Shown here piece after piece: positions 17,251 to 26,600 of a DNA stretch of 64,000 nt (positions are counted from its first letter, which is position 1; every line of letters starts with the position of its first letter). The DNA is from a virus. The stretch lies in the IMG/VR virus record IMGVR_UViG_3300043787_000046, positions 1 through 64,000 of that record, one strand, 5' to 3'. The notes below the pieces were generated by a model. It was given only the letters and a program-made list of their open reading frames with translations. It was not told the origin of the DNA and did no database searches. The position numbers and the translations under genes are program-made.

Positions 17251-18174
17251 ATGGCAACGAGTTACATAACGCCGCAGATCCTCCTTAATCACCCCGCCGG
17301 ACTGGCCTGGGATGTGGTCCCGGCCCTGACCGCCGACGCGGTAACGCGGCACGCGCAGCTCGCCATCACCTGCCAGACAGCCACGTCCCTGGTCGACGGC
17401 TACCTCGGGCAGCCCCTGCGTGCAGTAGCGGTCACCGAGCAGAACCCCGGGCCGGGAATGCCCCGCGTCGCAGTCGACCGGAACACGGGGATCGCCACGC
17501 TGATCACCCGCCAGTGGCCGGTGATCGCGGTCAACGCGGTCCAGGTGTCGCAGGCAAGAGCATTCCCGCCGCAGTGGACGCCGGTCCCCGCGAACCAGTG
17601 CCGGATCCGCACGCCGGTCCTCCAGCCAGCCTCAGGCAACCCGGTGTACGGGCCGTCCGGCGGCAGCGCGGTCGACATCGCGCCCCGCTACATCAACCGG
17701 GACTACGGCAGGGGCGGCCTGCTCGTCTCCCTGTCGGCCACCTCGGGCTACCCGCATGCCGGCGTCACAGGGCAGGTCGACGCGGGCGCGGAGTCCGTGC
17801 CGGTCGACGACGTGACCGGGTGGGACGGATGGGCCGGGTTCATTCTCGACGGCCCGGCGACCGAATGCGCGTCGGTCACCGCAGCGGCGGCGACCGCTCC
17901 GGTGCAGCTTCCCGGTGCCGGCGGCACGGTGCAGGCGGGACCGGGGACGCTCACCCTCGCGTCGCCGCTGGAGTACGCCCACGGCCCCGGCGCGGTGTTC
18001 ACGGCGATCCCGCTCGCCGCCCTCCACGCCGCGGCCCTGACGGCGGCGGTGATGGCACTGGAGGCGATCACGGCGATCGCCGCCCAGTCCTCATCCGGGA
18101 TGCTCCCCGGCGGCCTCGGGTCGCTGGCGACCGAGAGCGAGATGGCACTCGATCCGTTCAAACGGATTATGTGA
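17251..18174 (+). CDS. Head-tail connector protein
   Basis: 307 residues. The N-terminal helices (AITCQTATSLVDGYLGQPL) resemble gp6/gp15-like connector adaptors that bind under the portal. An unusually large beta-rich middle (residues about 60-240, Thr/Val/Pro/Gly) is inserted before the final helices. Position after the head genes and a 1-bp overlap with the next gene (stop-ATG) support a connector role. Confidence 0.6.
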   Translation: MATSYITPQILLNHPAGLAWDVVPALTADAVTRHAQLAITCQTATSLVDGYLGQPLRAVAVTEQNPGPGMPRVAVDRNTGIATLITRQWPVIAVNAVQVSQARAFPPQWTPVPANQCRIRTPVLQPASGNPVYGPSGGSAVDIAPRYINRDYGRGGLLVSLSATSGYPHAGVTGQVDAGAESVPVDDVTGWDGWAGFILDGPATECASVTAAAATAPVQLPGAGGTVQAGPGTLTLASPLEYAHGPGAVFTAIPLAALHAAALTAAVMALEAITAIAAQSSSGMLPGGLGSLATESEMALDPFKRIM

Positions 18175-18596
18175 TGGCCAGGGCGCGGCCGCCGTCACCC
18201 GGCGGCGGAAGCCCCGGTTCCGGCGCCGGGTCGTCCTCGGTGCTGCGGTTCATGAACCGCAGGGTGACCGTTCTCCGCGGCACCACGGCGAACGCCTACG
18301 GCGACGAGTCTGACGTGGGCACGCCGTACCTGACGGGGGTCCCGGCGGCCATCGCCGAGACGTCGCAGACCGCGTTCGACGCGGCCACCCAGCGGCTGTC
18401 CGTCATCCGGGCGATCAAGTGCATCATGCCCGGATGGGCCGGCGTCGAGGAGACGGACACGATCGTTGATCCCGCCACGGGATGGGCCTACATGATCGAG
18501 GACCTGCAGCAGGAGCCGGGTCTCGGGTACTACCCGCCGCGCACCATCCTCACGCTGCGGCTCAGGTCCGGCGTCGCTGTCGCCGGGGACACGTAA
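18174..18596 (+). CDS. Head closure (stopper) protein
   Basis: 140 residues. After a disordered Pro/Gly/Ser start, NRRVTVLRGTTANAYGD through ILTLRLRS has the size and beta-barrel pattern of head-tail joining/stopper proteins that plug the filled head. The ATG overlaps the stop of the connector gene. Confidence 0.6.
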   Translation: MARARPPSPGGGSPGSGAGSSSVLRFMNRRVTVLRGTTANAYGDESDVGTPYLTGVPAAIAETSQTAFDAATQRLSVIRAIKCIMPGWAGVEETDTIVDPATGWAYMIEDLQQEPGLGYYPPRTILTLRLRSGVAVAGDT

Positions 18597-18643
18597 CCGC
18601 CCGGCGTCACCAGCGCGGATGAGCCCGTAGAGATCGGAGACTT

Positions 18644-19060
18644 ATGCCCCGCGAGGTCTTCAAGAGCCGTGACGAGGACGGCGCGGACTTCGAGGTCGCC
18701 TGGTCCGATGGCTGCTGCCAGGCTGGCGCGGGCCAGCCGGAGTTCTCGGCGCACGAACTGGACCGGCTGATCCTGTCGCTCCAGCGGGCACGCCGCGAGG
18801 CGTTCGGCGCTAAGCCCCCGCTCGCGGTGACCATGGAGATCATCGAGCGCGGGCGGACCACCAGCGATGACAGCATGGCGTCGACGATCATCGTCCCGGA
18901 CGACGTGCGGATCAACGGCGTCTCGGTGCTCACCCAGGGCGGCATCAAGCTGCACGAGCTGGACTTTCATCCGCAGAGGGAAATGGTGACGGTCACCGTC
19001 ACGCTGCCCGTGCGCATGCTGGCCGTCGGTGCCGAAGGTGACCTCCCGGCAGTCTCCTAG
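18644..19060 (+). CDS. Hypothetical protein in the connector region
   Basis: 138 residues with a GGAG site. Features are a CC pair (DGCCQAG), a helix with LDRLILSLQRARRE and a beta-rich C-terminal half ending in VTVTVTLPVRML. It may be a tail or connector accessory protein; no family recognised. It meets the next antisense cassette at a shared CTAG. Confidence 0.5.
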   Translation: MPREVFKSRDEDGADFEVAWSDGCCQAGAGQPEFSAHELDRLILSLQRARREAFGAKPPLAVTMEIIERGRTTSDDSMASTIIVPDDVRINGVSVLTQGGIKLHELDFHPQREMVTVTVTLPVRMLAVGAEGDLPAVS

Positions 19061-19223
19061 GCCCGTCGCGCGGACTCGATCGCCGCAAGCCGTTCGGCCC
19101 GCAACTCCGCCTGGAGTTCACGTACATGATGATGGCGACGATGATCGCCACCCCGGCCCACATGGCCACCAGGACCAGCCTGCTTCTCAGCATCCCGCTC
19201 CATTTCACCGCCGGGTCAGTCAT
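18999..19223 (-). CDS. Small membrane protein, possibly frameshifted
   Basis: The N-terminus (MTDPAVKWSG) leads into one strong membrane segment (LVLVAMWAGVAIIVAIIMYV). The open frame then runs as basic low-quality sequence into the opposite gene. The neighbouring frame instead reads RELQAELRAERLAAIESARRA and stops at 19057-19059. A one-base indel near 19125 would join both into a natural membrane-anchored helix protein. Confidence 0.4.
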   Translation of the reverse strand: MTDPAVKWSGMLRSRLVLVAMWAGVAIIVAIIMYVNSRRSCGPNGLRRSSPRDGPRRLPGGHLRHRRPACARAA

Positions 19224-19623
19224 TCCCGGTGACCTGGCATGACGTGGCGGGCCCGGTGACCTGCTCCGTGAACGTCATCTTCTGCTGGGGCTGCACTTCG
19301 TTGTCGCCGATGTCGTAGTCGCCGTCATCGAGCGTGCCGATCTGCTGGCCGCCGTCGAACATCGGCACGACGAGATGCCAGGCTTGCTCCTGGACCGCCG
19401 AGATGTTCCATACCGTGACCGACAGGATGCCGCCAGACAGCGCGCAGCGGAACGCCAGCGCGTTCGCGTCCGGGGTGCTGACTGTCGTCCACCCGGCGGG
19501 CACATCGGAGGCACCCGCCGCCGAGGGGACCGGGGTAGCGGCATGAGCGGACGCGCACCCGGCCACGCTCATGGCCGCGGCGGCCAGCCCCAGCCCCATG
19601 GCCGCCCGTGCTTTGCTGATCAC
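19216..19623 (-). CDS. Secreted lipoprotein, antisense cargo
   Basis: 135 residues from a GTG. The signal peptide (LGLAAAAMSVAGC) ends in a lipobox (SVAGC), so the mature protein should be membrane-anchored outside the cell. The mature domain is beta-rich (SGGILSVTVWNIS, TFTEQVTGP) and resembles small Ig-like DUF4352-type lipoproteins. A phage-encoded lipoprotein suggests a role in the lysogen, for example receptor masking; this is inference. Confidence 0.65.
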   Translation of the reverse strand: MISKARAAMGLGLAAAAMSVAGCASAHAATPVPSAAGASDVPAGWTTVSTPDANALAFRCALSGGILSVTVWNISAVQEQAWHLVVPMFDGGQQIGTLDDGDYDIGDNEVQPQQKMTFTEQVTGPATSCQVTGND

Positions 19624-19799
19624 TGCTGTTTCTCCTTGGTGACGTAATCGAGCCGGATAGCAAGCTCGCCGAGCGTATGGCGGACGATCACCCGCTGCGC
19701 GGTCCCCATGGTCAGGATCGCCTCGTACACCTTGCACATCCCGACTCGCCGCTCTTGCGCGAGACGGTCTGCTTCCTCAACGGTCAGGTTTATCTTCAC
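19620..19799 (-). CDS. 59-residue helical protein, antisense cargo
   Basis: A GTG start gives KINLTVEEADRLAQERR followed by a short helical body (TLGELAIRLDYV). The GTG overlaps the stop of the upstream gene and its own stop overlaps the lipoprotein GTG. The KINLTVEEA start resembles ribbon-helix-helix or antitoxin-like peptides, but this is weak. Confidence 0.45.
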   Translation of the reverse strand: MKINLTVEEADRLAQERRVGMCKVYEAILTMGTAQRVIVRHTLGELAIRLDYVTKEKQQ

Positions 19800-19972
19800 T
19801 GGCCGCCGGTTACCTGCCCGGGCGTGCTCTCGGCGGCCAGCAGCCCTGCGCCGCGCAGCACCCATTCGCAGCACATGTCGTGCCGGTGCCGGAACCGCCC
19901 GGGGCAGGTGCAGCCTTCGGTGATCGCCTGGTGATCCTCCGGCGGGTACCCGGTCGCGCGGTTCAGGTCCAT
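19796..19972 (-). CDS. 58-residue Cys-rich protein, antisense cargo
   Basis: Starts MDLNRATGYP and contains CTCPGRFRHRHDMCCEW, a compact Cys/His cluster that probably binds zinc. First gene of the leftward cassette at 18999-19972. No function recognised. Confidence 0.45.
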   Translation of the reverse strand: MDLNRATGYPPEDHQAITEGCTCPGRFRHRHDMCCEWVLRGAGLLAAESTPGQVTGGQ

Positions 19973-20002
19973 GCTCTGACCGTACTGCGCGGGAGGTGCC
20001 CT

Positions 20003-20470
20003 ATGGCGCGTGTCGAGATCGACCCCGGATGGCGCGAGCAGGTCATGGTCGCGTGGGAGACGTTCGGCGACGAGCGCCTCGGCCCGGACATCGCCGACGA
20101 TGCGCGCCGCTACTGCCCGGTGCGTACCGGCGCTCTCAAGGCCTCCATCGAGCATCACATGGAGGACGAGGACATCATCGTGTCGGCGTCCGGCGGCGGC
20201 GAGGACAGCGACGGGAACCTGTACGTCTCCCGCAGGCCGGGACGGCTCAGTGAGCGGACGGCATCGCTCACGCACCCGGACCCGGGACGGAACGCCGGGT
20301 CGCTGACGACGCGGGCCGTGCACCACGTCGAGGACGAAGGCCGCACGTATGCCCTTTTTGTAGAAATGGGACATAGGGTGTTTCACCCGTCAACTCGTGT
20401 CACAGGCCCCGAATCGGTCCCCCCGCACAGTTTCCTGCGCCCTGCGCTCTATCAAGAGCGCGGCGACTAG
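20003..20470 (+). CDS. HK97 gp10-like tail completion/minor capsid protein
   Basis: 155 residues with GGGAGG before the ATG. The sequence DDARRYCPVRTGALKASIEH has the arrangement of HK97 gp10/minor capsid proteins (Ala-Pro-x-x-TG-x-L-x-x-S-I), and the end PPHSFLRPAL is also typical. These proteins help to join head and tail. Confidence 0.75.
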   Translation: MARVEIDPGWREQVMVAWETFGDERLGPDIADDARRYCPVRTGALKASIEHHMEDEDIIVSASGGGEDSDGNLYVSRRPGRLSERTASLTHPDPGRNAGSLTTRAVHHVEDEGRTYALFVEMGHRVFHPSTRVTGPESVPPHSFLRPALYQERGD

Positions 20471-20954
20471 AGCGCGCTGCCGCGACCGCATCTGCCGCCA
20501 GTACCGCACACAGGACCTTGACGCAGGCGGCAGTCTTGTACGACGCGCCGGCGAGCCTGACCGGCTCCCAGCCGTGCAGGGATTCTTCGCGGGCCTCGAT
20601 GCCGGGCGAGATGTCCCATGCGTGACTGCAGTGAAACCCCAGCCACCAGACCCGGTCAGGCTCGCCGGGCGCGGGGACATGGCAGATCGTCTCCGCCTCC
20701 GGGCCTTCCTGGCAGAGATCCGCGTAGTCGACCTCGAAGGCAGTGCGGGTCTCCAGGTCGCCGGGGTCCTTCCCGAACCAGGGGTGACCCTCGCCGACGC
20801 CCACGTAACCGCACAGGGCGCCAGCTGAGTTCCGCACGATCAGGCACGGCAGGCCGGTGGCCTCGTCGGTGAACTGCTCCTTGTCGGGCTCATCCCGCCA
20901 CGGCCCCGGACCCCACGCCGCCTTGTCCGTCACTGTCCATGTTCTGCGTTCCAC
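20400..20954 (-). CDS. Antisense hypothetical protein, conserved-looking
   Basis: 184 residues from the GTG at 20954. The core motifs GLPCLIVRNSAGALCGYVG, GEGHPWFGKD and APGEPDRVWWLGFHCSH look like a folded enzyme-like domain that I recall from actinophages without a known function. Its last 70 bp are antisense to the end of the tail completion gene, so the C-terminus may be an acquired extension. Confidence 0.55.
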   Translation of the reverse strand: MERRTWTVTDKAAWGPGPWRDEPDKEQFTDEATGLPCLIVRNSAGALCGYVGVGEGHPWFGKDPGDLETRTAFEVDYADLCQEGPEAETICHVPAPGEPDRVWWLGFHCSHAWDISPGIEAREESLHGWEPVRLAGASYKTAACVKVLCAVLAADAVAAARSSRRALDRAQGAGNCAGGPIRGL

Positions 20955-20998
20955 CGGGCCATCGTAGACCGCGCTCACCTTAGCCAGGGAGGCGATCC

Positions 20999-21499
20999 AT
21001 GACCGCCCCCGCGCTCCCCCTCCTGGCGACCTCAGAACTGGTCGTGGCCGCGTGGATCGCCTCAATTGACGGTCTCTCGCCGCAGATGGTCGCCACGACC
21101 CTCCCCCCCGACGTGACACCTGCCGGCAAGCCTGCCCCGTGGATCCAGACCGGGTTCGTGACGATCTCCGTCGTCGGCGGCAGCCCTGACCCGTACCTGC
21201 CGGTGAAGAAACCCGTCCTCCAGGTCGACGCGTGGGCGGCCGTGCCCGGCAGTAACAAGCCCCCGTGGGGCATGGCGAACGTGCTGATCGAGACGATCCG
21301 CTACGCCACCCTGCAGCGCACCGGCTTCAACCGGCTGCTCACCCTGACCGCGAACGGCGTCGCCTACCCGTCCGCCGTCGTGGACAGCGCGTACTTCCTG
21401 ACCGAGCCGCGCCGCGACTACGCCGACGCCGCCGACTACGCCCATTACCTGTGCGACATGCAGGTCGTGTGGCGGACCCCCGGCGACGTCCTGCCCTGA
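20999..21499 (+). CDS. Tail terminator-like protein
   Basis: 166 residues. FVTISVVGGSPDPYLPVKKPVLQVDAW followed by an RYATLQRTGFNRL region and a terminal LCDMQVVWRT strand matches the layout of tail-terminator proteins. These cap the tube and join it to the head. Position between gp10-like and tail tube genes agrees. Confidence 0.6.
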   Translation: MTAPALPLLATSELVVAAWIASIDGLSPQMVATTLPPDVTPAGKPAPWIQTGFVTISVVGGSPDPYLPVKKPVLQVDAWAAVPGSNKPPWGMANVLIETIRYATLQRTGFNRLLTLTANGVAYPSAVVDSAYFLTEPRRDYADAADYAHYLCDMQVVWRTPGDVLP

Positions 21500-21510
21500 A
21501 CGGAGCATCC

Positions 21511-21681
21511 ATGGCCAAGCAGAAGGTCCGGGTCACCATGTTCGCCGACCCGATCGAGGTGGAGGACCACGAGCTGCCGGGCCTGCGCAGCCAGGGACTC
21601 CTCATCGAGGACGAGAACCCCGCCGCGCCCCCGAAGACCGCCGCGGCGAAGCCGTCCGGCAAGACCACCGAAGGAGCCTGA
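21511..21681 (+). CDS. 56-residue hypothetical protein
   Basis: A short basic/acidic protein (MAKQKVRVTMFADPIEVED) with a disordered Pro/Ala/Lys tail. GGAG precedes the ATG. Similar small proteins often sit before tail tube genes; function unknown. Confidence 0.55.
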   Translation: MAKQKVRVTMFADPIEVEDHELPGLRSQGLLIEDENPAAPPKTAAAKPSGKTTEGA

Positions 21682-21684
21682 CCG

Positions 21685-22053
21685 ATGGCACTGCTGTCCC
21701 TCACCGCGACACAGCTCCCGAAGACGGGGGCGAGCGCGCCGCTGAACCTCACCAGCCTGCTGGCTGCCGGGGTGCTCACCGGCTACACGGGCGTCTCGTT
21801 CGTGAACACCGGCAAGGAAGTGCTGTACGCGAACGTCACGTCGGGCGCCTCGACGTGCTCCATCGCGATCGGGACCACGGTCGAGGGCGAGCCGGTGACG
21901 TCCCTCACCCCGGCGCTGGTCTCGTCTGCGATCAACGTGATCGGGCCGTTCCCCGGTGACGAGGACGTGCAGCCCGGGAACCTCATCGAGGTGACGTTCG
22001 GGACCGTCTCGGCGGTGACTGTCGCCCTGCTGCAGAACGTCGGCGTCTACTGA
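21685..22053 (+). CDS. Small beta-rich virion protein
   Basis: 122 residues, Thr/Val/Ser-rich with alternating beta strands (TGYTGVSFVNTGKEVLYANV, VTFGTVSAVTVALLQNV). It looks like a decoration or tube-associated protein. Its transcript ends at a hairpin terminator. Confidence 0.55.
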   Translation: MALLSLTATQLPKTGASAPLNLTSLLAAGVLTGYTGVSFVNTGKEVLYANVTSGASTCSIAIGTTVEGEPVTSLTPALVSSAINVIGPFPGDEDVQPGNLIEVTFGTVSAVTVALLQNVGVY

Positions 22054-22079
22054 CCCGCTTACCGCACTCCCGTCTTCCG

Positions 22080-22103
22080 GCCCGCCAGCGTGCGGGCTTT
22101 TTT
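22080..22103 (+). terminator. Rho-independent terminator
   Basis: GCCCGC-CAGCGT-GCGGGC stem-loop followed by six T residues. It stands just before the major tail protein gene. Confidence 0.75.
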
Positions 22104-22134
22104 CATGCGCCGGTAAACGGCCCGCCCAAAGGGG

Positions 22135-22737
22135 ATGATCCCAATCGGAGTCAATGCGGTAAACCTGATTATGGGTCCGACGTCCGGATTCTTCGTCGCC
22201 CCGTTCGGCACCACCGAGCCGACCGATGCGGTCGTCTCCCCGCAGGGCTACACGACGCCTCCCGCGTCGCCGTGGGCAGACATCGGCGCGACTGACGGCG
22301 GCGTGACCTTCGAGGCGGATCTCACCTACACCGACTTCTCGGTCGACCAGCTCACCATGTCCCCGGGCGCGCGGCTGACCGAGACGAAGATCACGGTCGC
22401 CACGAAGATGTCGGAGATGACGCTGGCGAACCTGAACACGGCGATGAACGGCATCGGGATCACCGGCTCCGGCAGCGGCTACAACACGTTCGACATCCCG
22501 GTGGGCGCGACGTCCACGCAGCCGTCGTATGTGGCGCTGTGCATCTACGGGTGGGCACCCACCTTGTCGACGGGACTCCCTGCGCTCCGCCGCATCATCG
22601 TCCGCAAGGTGCTGTCGCAGGTCAAGGCGACGCTGGCGTATGACAAAAAGACGCAAGAGTCACTTGATGTGACGTTCACGGCGTATTTCGTGAGTACCTC
22701 AATCAACCCGGTGCACATCACCGATGAGGACAGTTAG
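22135..22737 (+). CDS. Major tail tube protein
   Basis: 200 residues, AAAGGGG before ATG. The sequence has a tube-protein pattern: GVTFEADLTYTDFSVDQ, then MTLANLNTAMNG and QESLDVTFTAYF. Position between a terminator and the frameshifted chaperone pair is the standard place for the tail tube in siphoviruses. Confidence 0.8.
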   Translation: MIPIGVNAVNLIMGPTSGFFVAPFGTTEPTDAVVSPQGYTTPPASPWADIGATDGGVTFEADLTYTDFSVDQLTMSPGARLTETKITVATKMSEMTLANLNTAMNGIGITGSGSGYNTFDIPVGATSTQPSYVALCIYGWAPTLSTGLPALRRIIVRKVLSQVKATLAYDKKTQESLDVTFTAYFVSTSINPVHITDEDS

Positions 22738-22837
22738 GGCTAACGCACCCGTATCGTCCATCGCGGCCCGGTACCGGGAGCAGATCCCGCGCCGGGCTTC
22801 CGCATGTCCCAGTCCGCCGCGACCCGTAAAGGGAGCA

Positions 22838-23254
22838 ATGGCAGCAACAGTCAAGGCCGGGGCGAGATCGCGCCCGGCCCGCGCGCCCCGGGCAGCGATC
22901 CCCGCGGCACCCCCGCAGCCCCCGGCCGCCGGCGCGCCGCGCTTCACCATCCCCGCGGAGCCTCCCGAGGAGGAACGGGAGCCGCTGTTCTACGTCGACG
23001 ACGTGGCGTGGACGATCCCCGCCGACCCGGGTCCCGGTATCGCCATCGAGGCGATGCACATCGGGGCGGTACGCGGCGAGGCGTACGCCGAGGACTACTT
23101 CATGGGCGCGATGCTCGGCGATGACGGGTGGGCGGTGCTGCGGCGGCTGATGCGGGAGAAAGCCGTGTCGTGGAAGGACTACCTGCGGCTCGTCGAGGTG
23201 TGCCGGGACAAGACGATGGGCGCGCTGGAGGATGAGGAGTCCCCAAACCGCTGA
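22838..23254 (+). CDS. Tail assembly chaperone G
   Basis: 138 residues from an ATG with AAAGGGAG. A longer ORF from 22724 overlaps the tail gene and lacks a ribosome site. After a basic Pro/Ala-rich start comes the acidic chaperone domain (WTIPADPGPGIAIEAMH, YFMGAMLGDDGWAVL). The end carries codons TCC CCA AAC CGC TGA with a slippery heptamer, as in lambda G/GT. Confidence 0.82.
   Translation: MAATVKAGARSRPARAPRAAIPAAPPQPPAAGAPRFTIPAEPPEEEREPLFYVDDVAWTIPADPGPGIAIEAMHIGAVRGEAYAEDYFMGAMLGDDGWAVLRRLMREKAVSWKDYLRLVEVCRDKTMGALEDEESPNR
23242..23248 (+). promoter_or_regulatory. -1 ribosomal frameshift heptamer C CCA AAC
   Basis: The heptamer is in the correct register (TCC CCA AAC) two codons before the stop of G. 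The -1 frame continues CCG CTG ACG CGC CGG ATG into the T ORF. This is the conserved way of making G and GT in a fixed ratio in long-tailed phages. Confidence 0.85.
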
Positions 23255-23556
23255 CGCGCCGGATGGCGCAGCTGCAGTGGGTCCGTGATCATCTCGCCGA
23301 CATCGAGTCGGATATGTCGGCGATCCACCGGGTGGATGACATCTGGTCGATGCCGGGTGCCCGGTTCTTCCGGCTGGCGTGGCGGCTGCCCGCGTACGAG
23401 GGCGTGATGCGGGCGCGGGTGATGCAAGCACACGAGACACCCCGGGGAGCGCCGCCGGCCGCGCGCCGTGCCGCGCCGTCGCGGCAGGTCAATCCGGGGA
23501 CGCGGGCGACGATCCAGGCCGACCCGGCGTTCCGCGGCATATTTTCCTTCGGCTGA
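23248..23556 (+). CDS. Tail assembly chaperone T (frameshift extension of G)
   Basis: The region read after -1 slippage (102 codons); an internal ATG lies at 23263 but has no strong site. AQLQWVRDHLADIESDM and VDDIWSMPGARFFRLAWRLPAYEGVM are typical of the C-terminal half of actinophage GT proteins, which bind the tape measure during tail assembly. Confidence 0.85.
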   Translation, partial: PLTRRMAQLQWVRDHLADIESDMSAIHRVDDIWSMPGARFFRLAWRLPAYEGVMRARVMQAHETPRGAPPAARRAAPSRQVNPGTRATIQADPAFRGIFSFG

Positions 23557-23617
23557 GGCGGCTGACCCCCGCTGGAGGGAGGTGATGTCAGGATGCCGGA
23601 AGGCTTCCGATTAAGGC

Positions 23618-26600
23618 ATTGCCAGTGCCTACGTCACGGTATCGCCCGATCTGGACGGTTTCGCCGAGGAACTCGAAGCCAAGGTCCAGGAAGCGACCGA
23701 GGGCGTCGAGGGCAAGGTCAAGATCACCGTCACCGCCGACACCGAGGAAGCGAAAGACGGCCTCGATGAGGTCAGGGAGAAAAAAGACGACCTCGACGGC
23801 AGCAAGGCCGAGATCAAGGTCACCGCCGACGCCGATGAGGCCAAGGCCGACCTTGATGACGTCAAGGCCAGCCGGAACGAGCTAGACGGCAGCGACGCCA
23901 GTCTCAAGGTCGCCGCCGACGCCGATGAGGCCAAGGCCGACCTTGATGACGTCAAGGCCAGCCGCGATGACCTTGACGGCTCCCATGCCGAGGTAGAGAT
24001 CGGCGCGGACGACGCCTCCGCCAAGGGGGCGATCGATGACCTGAAGATGCAGCTTGCGATCCTGCGGCTGCAGAAGCAGGGCATCACCATCGACGCGGAC
24101 GCCACCCCGGCCGAGATGAAGATCGCCGCCCTGCAGGCGCAGATCAAGGCACTGCAGGACGAGGAAGACGAAAGCGGCGGCGGCTTCTCCGTGCCGGACT
24201 TTCCCGGCGGGATGATCGGCGGCATCGCGACCGGCCTCGCCGCCCTGTCGCCGGGGTTCGCGGGCGCGGCGACCGGGCTGGGACTGCTCGGCGGCACCGG
24301 GTACCTGGCGTTCTCCGGGATCGCGAAAGCTCTCGAGGCCAGCCATGAGGCGTCGCAGAACGTCGGGATGACGAGCCAGCAACTCGCCGCCCAGCAGTTC
24401 TCCGACTCCGTCCAGGTGCAGCAGGCGCAGCAGGGCGTCGCCCAGGCATCCGAGCAGTCCGCGCAGGACCAGATCACGTCCGCGCAGTCCATCGAGCAGG
24501 CGCAGATGAACCTGGCCAGCACCGAGCGGAACGCCGCCGCGGCGCAGGTCCAGGCGATCCAGGCTGTCGGGCAGGCGCAGCAGCAGGTCCAGCAGTCCAC
24601 GTACAACCTCGGCGAGGCGCAGTACACCCTCGGGCAGGCGTACGTGTCGGCCCGCGAGGCGATCGTCCAGGAAAACGACGCCCTGGCCGACGCGAAACTG
24701 AACGTGAAGTCCGCGAGCCTGGCGGTGCAGCAGGCGGAATACAACGAGCTGCTCGTCAATCAGAACGCCTACTCGACCGATCTTGACCGCGAGCAGGCGG
24801 CCCTGGCCGTGGCACAGGCCAAGCAGCAGGTCACCGACGCGACCGCCAGCGAGTCGGACGCGCAGACCTCGGCGAACCTGGCCAACAGCCAGGGCGTCGA
24901 CGGGTCGCAGGTGGTGATCCAGGCCAAGCAGGCGCTCCTGGCCGCGCAGGACTCCCTCACCGACTCACTGCAGTCCTACAAGGACGCCCAGGTCAACGTC
25001 ACCAACGTTGAGCTCAACAACGCCGAGCAGGTCAAGCAGGCGCAGATGCAGGTGGCGTCGGCACAGGAGCAGGCGGCGTACCAGCAGAAGATGGACGCCC
25101 AGTCCGTCGCGATCGCCCAGCAGAACGTGACGAACACGATCAAGGAGCAGCAGCTCCAGTGGGCGTCGATGATGTCCACGGCCAACTCCAGCGCGAACCA
25201 GTTCGCCCTGGACATGAGCAAGCTCACCCCCGCCGGCCGGGCGTTCGTCAACGTCTTCCTCGGCCTCGAGCCCGCGTTCCGGACCCTGGAGAGCATCGCG
25301 CAGAACACGGTGCTGCCCGGCATGACGATCTGGCTGCAGGGCATCAAGTCGCTGCTGCCCTCGATCGAGTCCGGGGTAGGCCGGATGGGCGCCGCCATCT
25401 CGGGCGCGTTCGGGGCGTTCGGGAAGCAGATGCAGACGCCCGCGTTCGCGAAGGTCCTCGACGGGCTGATCAGCAACGGCATCCGGTTCACTGACATCGT
25501 GCTCCCGGCGTTCGCCGGGTTCATCCGGGAACTCGCCGTCGTCGGCAGCAAGAAGGGCGCGGTCGACGGGCTGGCGAACCTGCTGGCCGGCCTGGCGGAC
25601 GGCCTCACCGGGCTGGAGAAGGGCCTCGCCCCGTTCACCTCGTCGCTGTCGTCCGTGTTTTCTACCCTCGGGTCGGCCCTGGCCGCCATCGGCGGCCCGC
25701 TAGGGCAGGTGATCGGGGCACTGGCGTCCGCGCTGGCACCGGCCCTCTCGGCGCTCCTGCCCGGGTTCCGGGCGCTGACCGGGGCACTCGGCCAGGGCCT
25801 CGCCGCGGCACTTGTCGGGGTGGGCCCGCTGCTGGGTGTTCTCGGGCAGGCGGTGAGCAAGATCGCTGTCGCGCTCGCCCCGGTGCTGCCGCAGCTCGGG
25901 CAGATGATCGCGCAGCTCGCGACCGCGCTGGTGCCCGTGCTCCAGTCGCTGATGCCGCTGATCACCGGGTTCGCTGACATCCTCGCAGCGGGCCTGCGGG
26001 CGAACCTGCGGCTGACCTCCGCCGAGCTCGGGTTCATCCTGCCGCCGCTGGCACGGCTCGTCACCGGGACCGGCAAGGTGATCGACGTGATCGGCCGCGC
26101 GGTCGCGGCACTCCTCGGGCTCAGCACCGGCGGCCTCGCACCCGTCGCGAAGGCCTTCGGCGAGTTCACGTCCGGGGCGCTGGACGAGCTGAGCACGGAC
26201 TTCGGGACCGGGTTCCGCCAGATCGGCGACGTGGCGGACTGGCTGTGGCATGACGTGCTCGACCCGGTATGGCAGGGGATCTCGGCGGGGGCGCAGCGGC
26301 TGTACTCCAGCGGCATCGCGCCGGTCATCCAGGACATCAAGACCGATATCGCCGGGCTGGAGAACGCGGCCCTGTGGATGTGGCACAACGTTTTCGACCC
26401 GGTATGGCAGGGCATCGAGTCGGGGGCGCGCACGTTCGTCTCCGGGTTCGGCACGGTGTGGGGCAAACTCGAATCTGTCTTCAAGACGCCGGTGAACTTC
26501 CTGATCAGCACCGTGTACGACGACGGCATCGCGAAGCTGTGGGATTCGGTCGTCAAGGCGATCGGCCTCGGGTCGCTGAAGCTCCCGGTCATCCCCGCGC

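Noticed and set aside
22724-22837. Upstream start of tail chaperone G
   Set aside because: It overlaps the tail tube gene and has no ribosome site; the ATG at 22838 follows AAAGGGAG.
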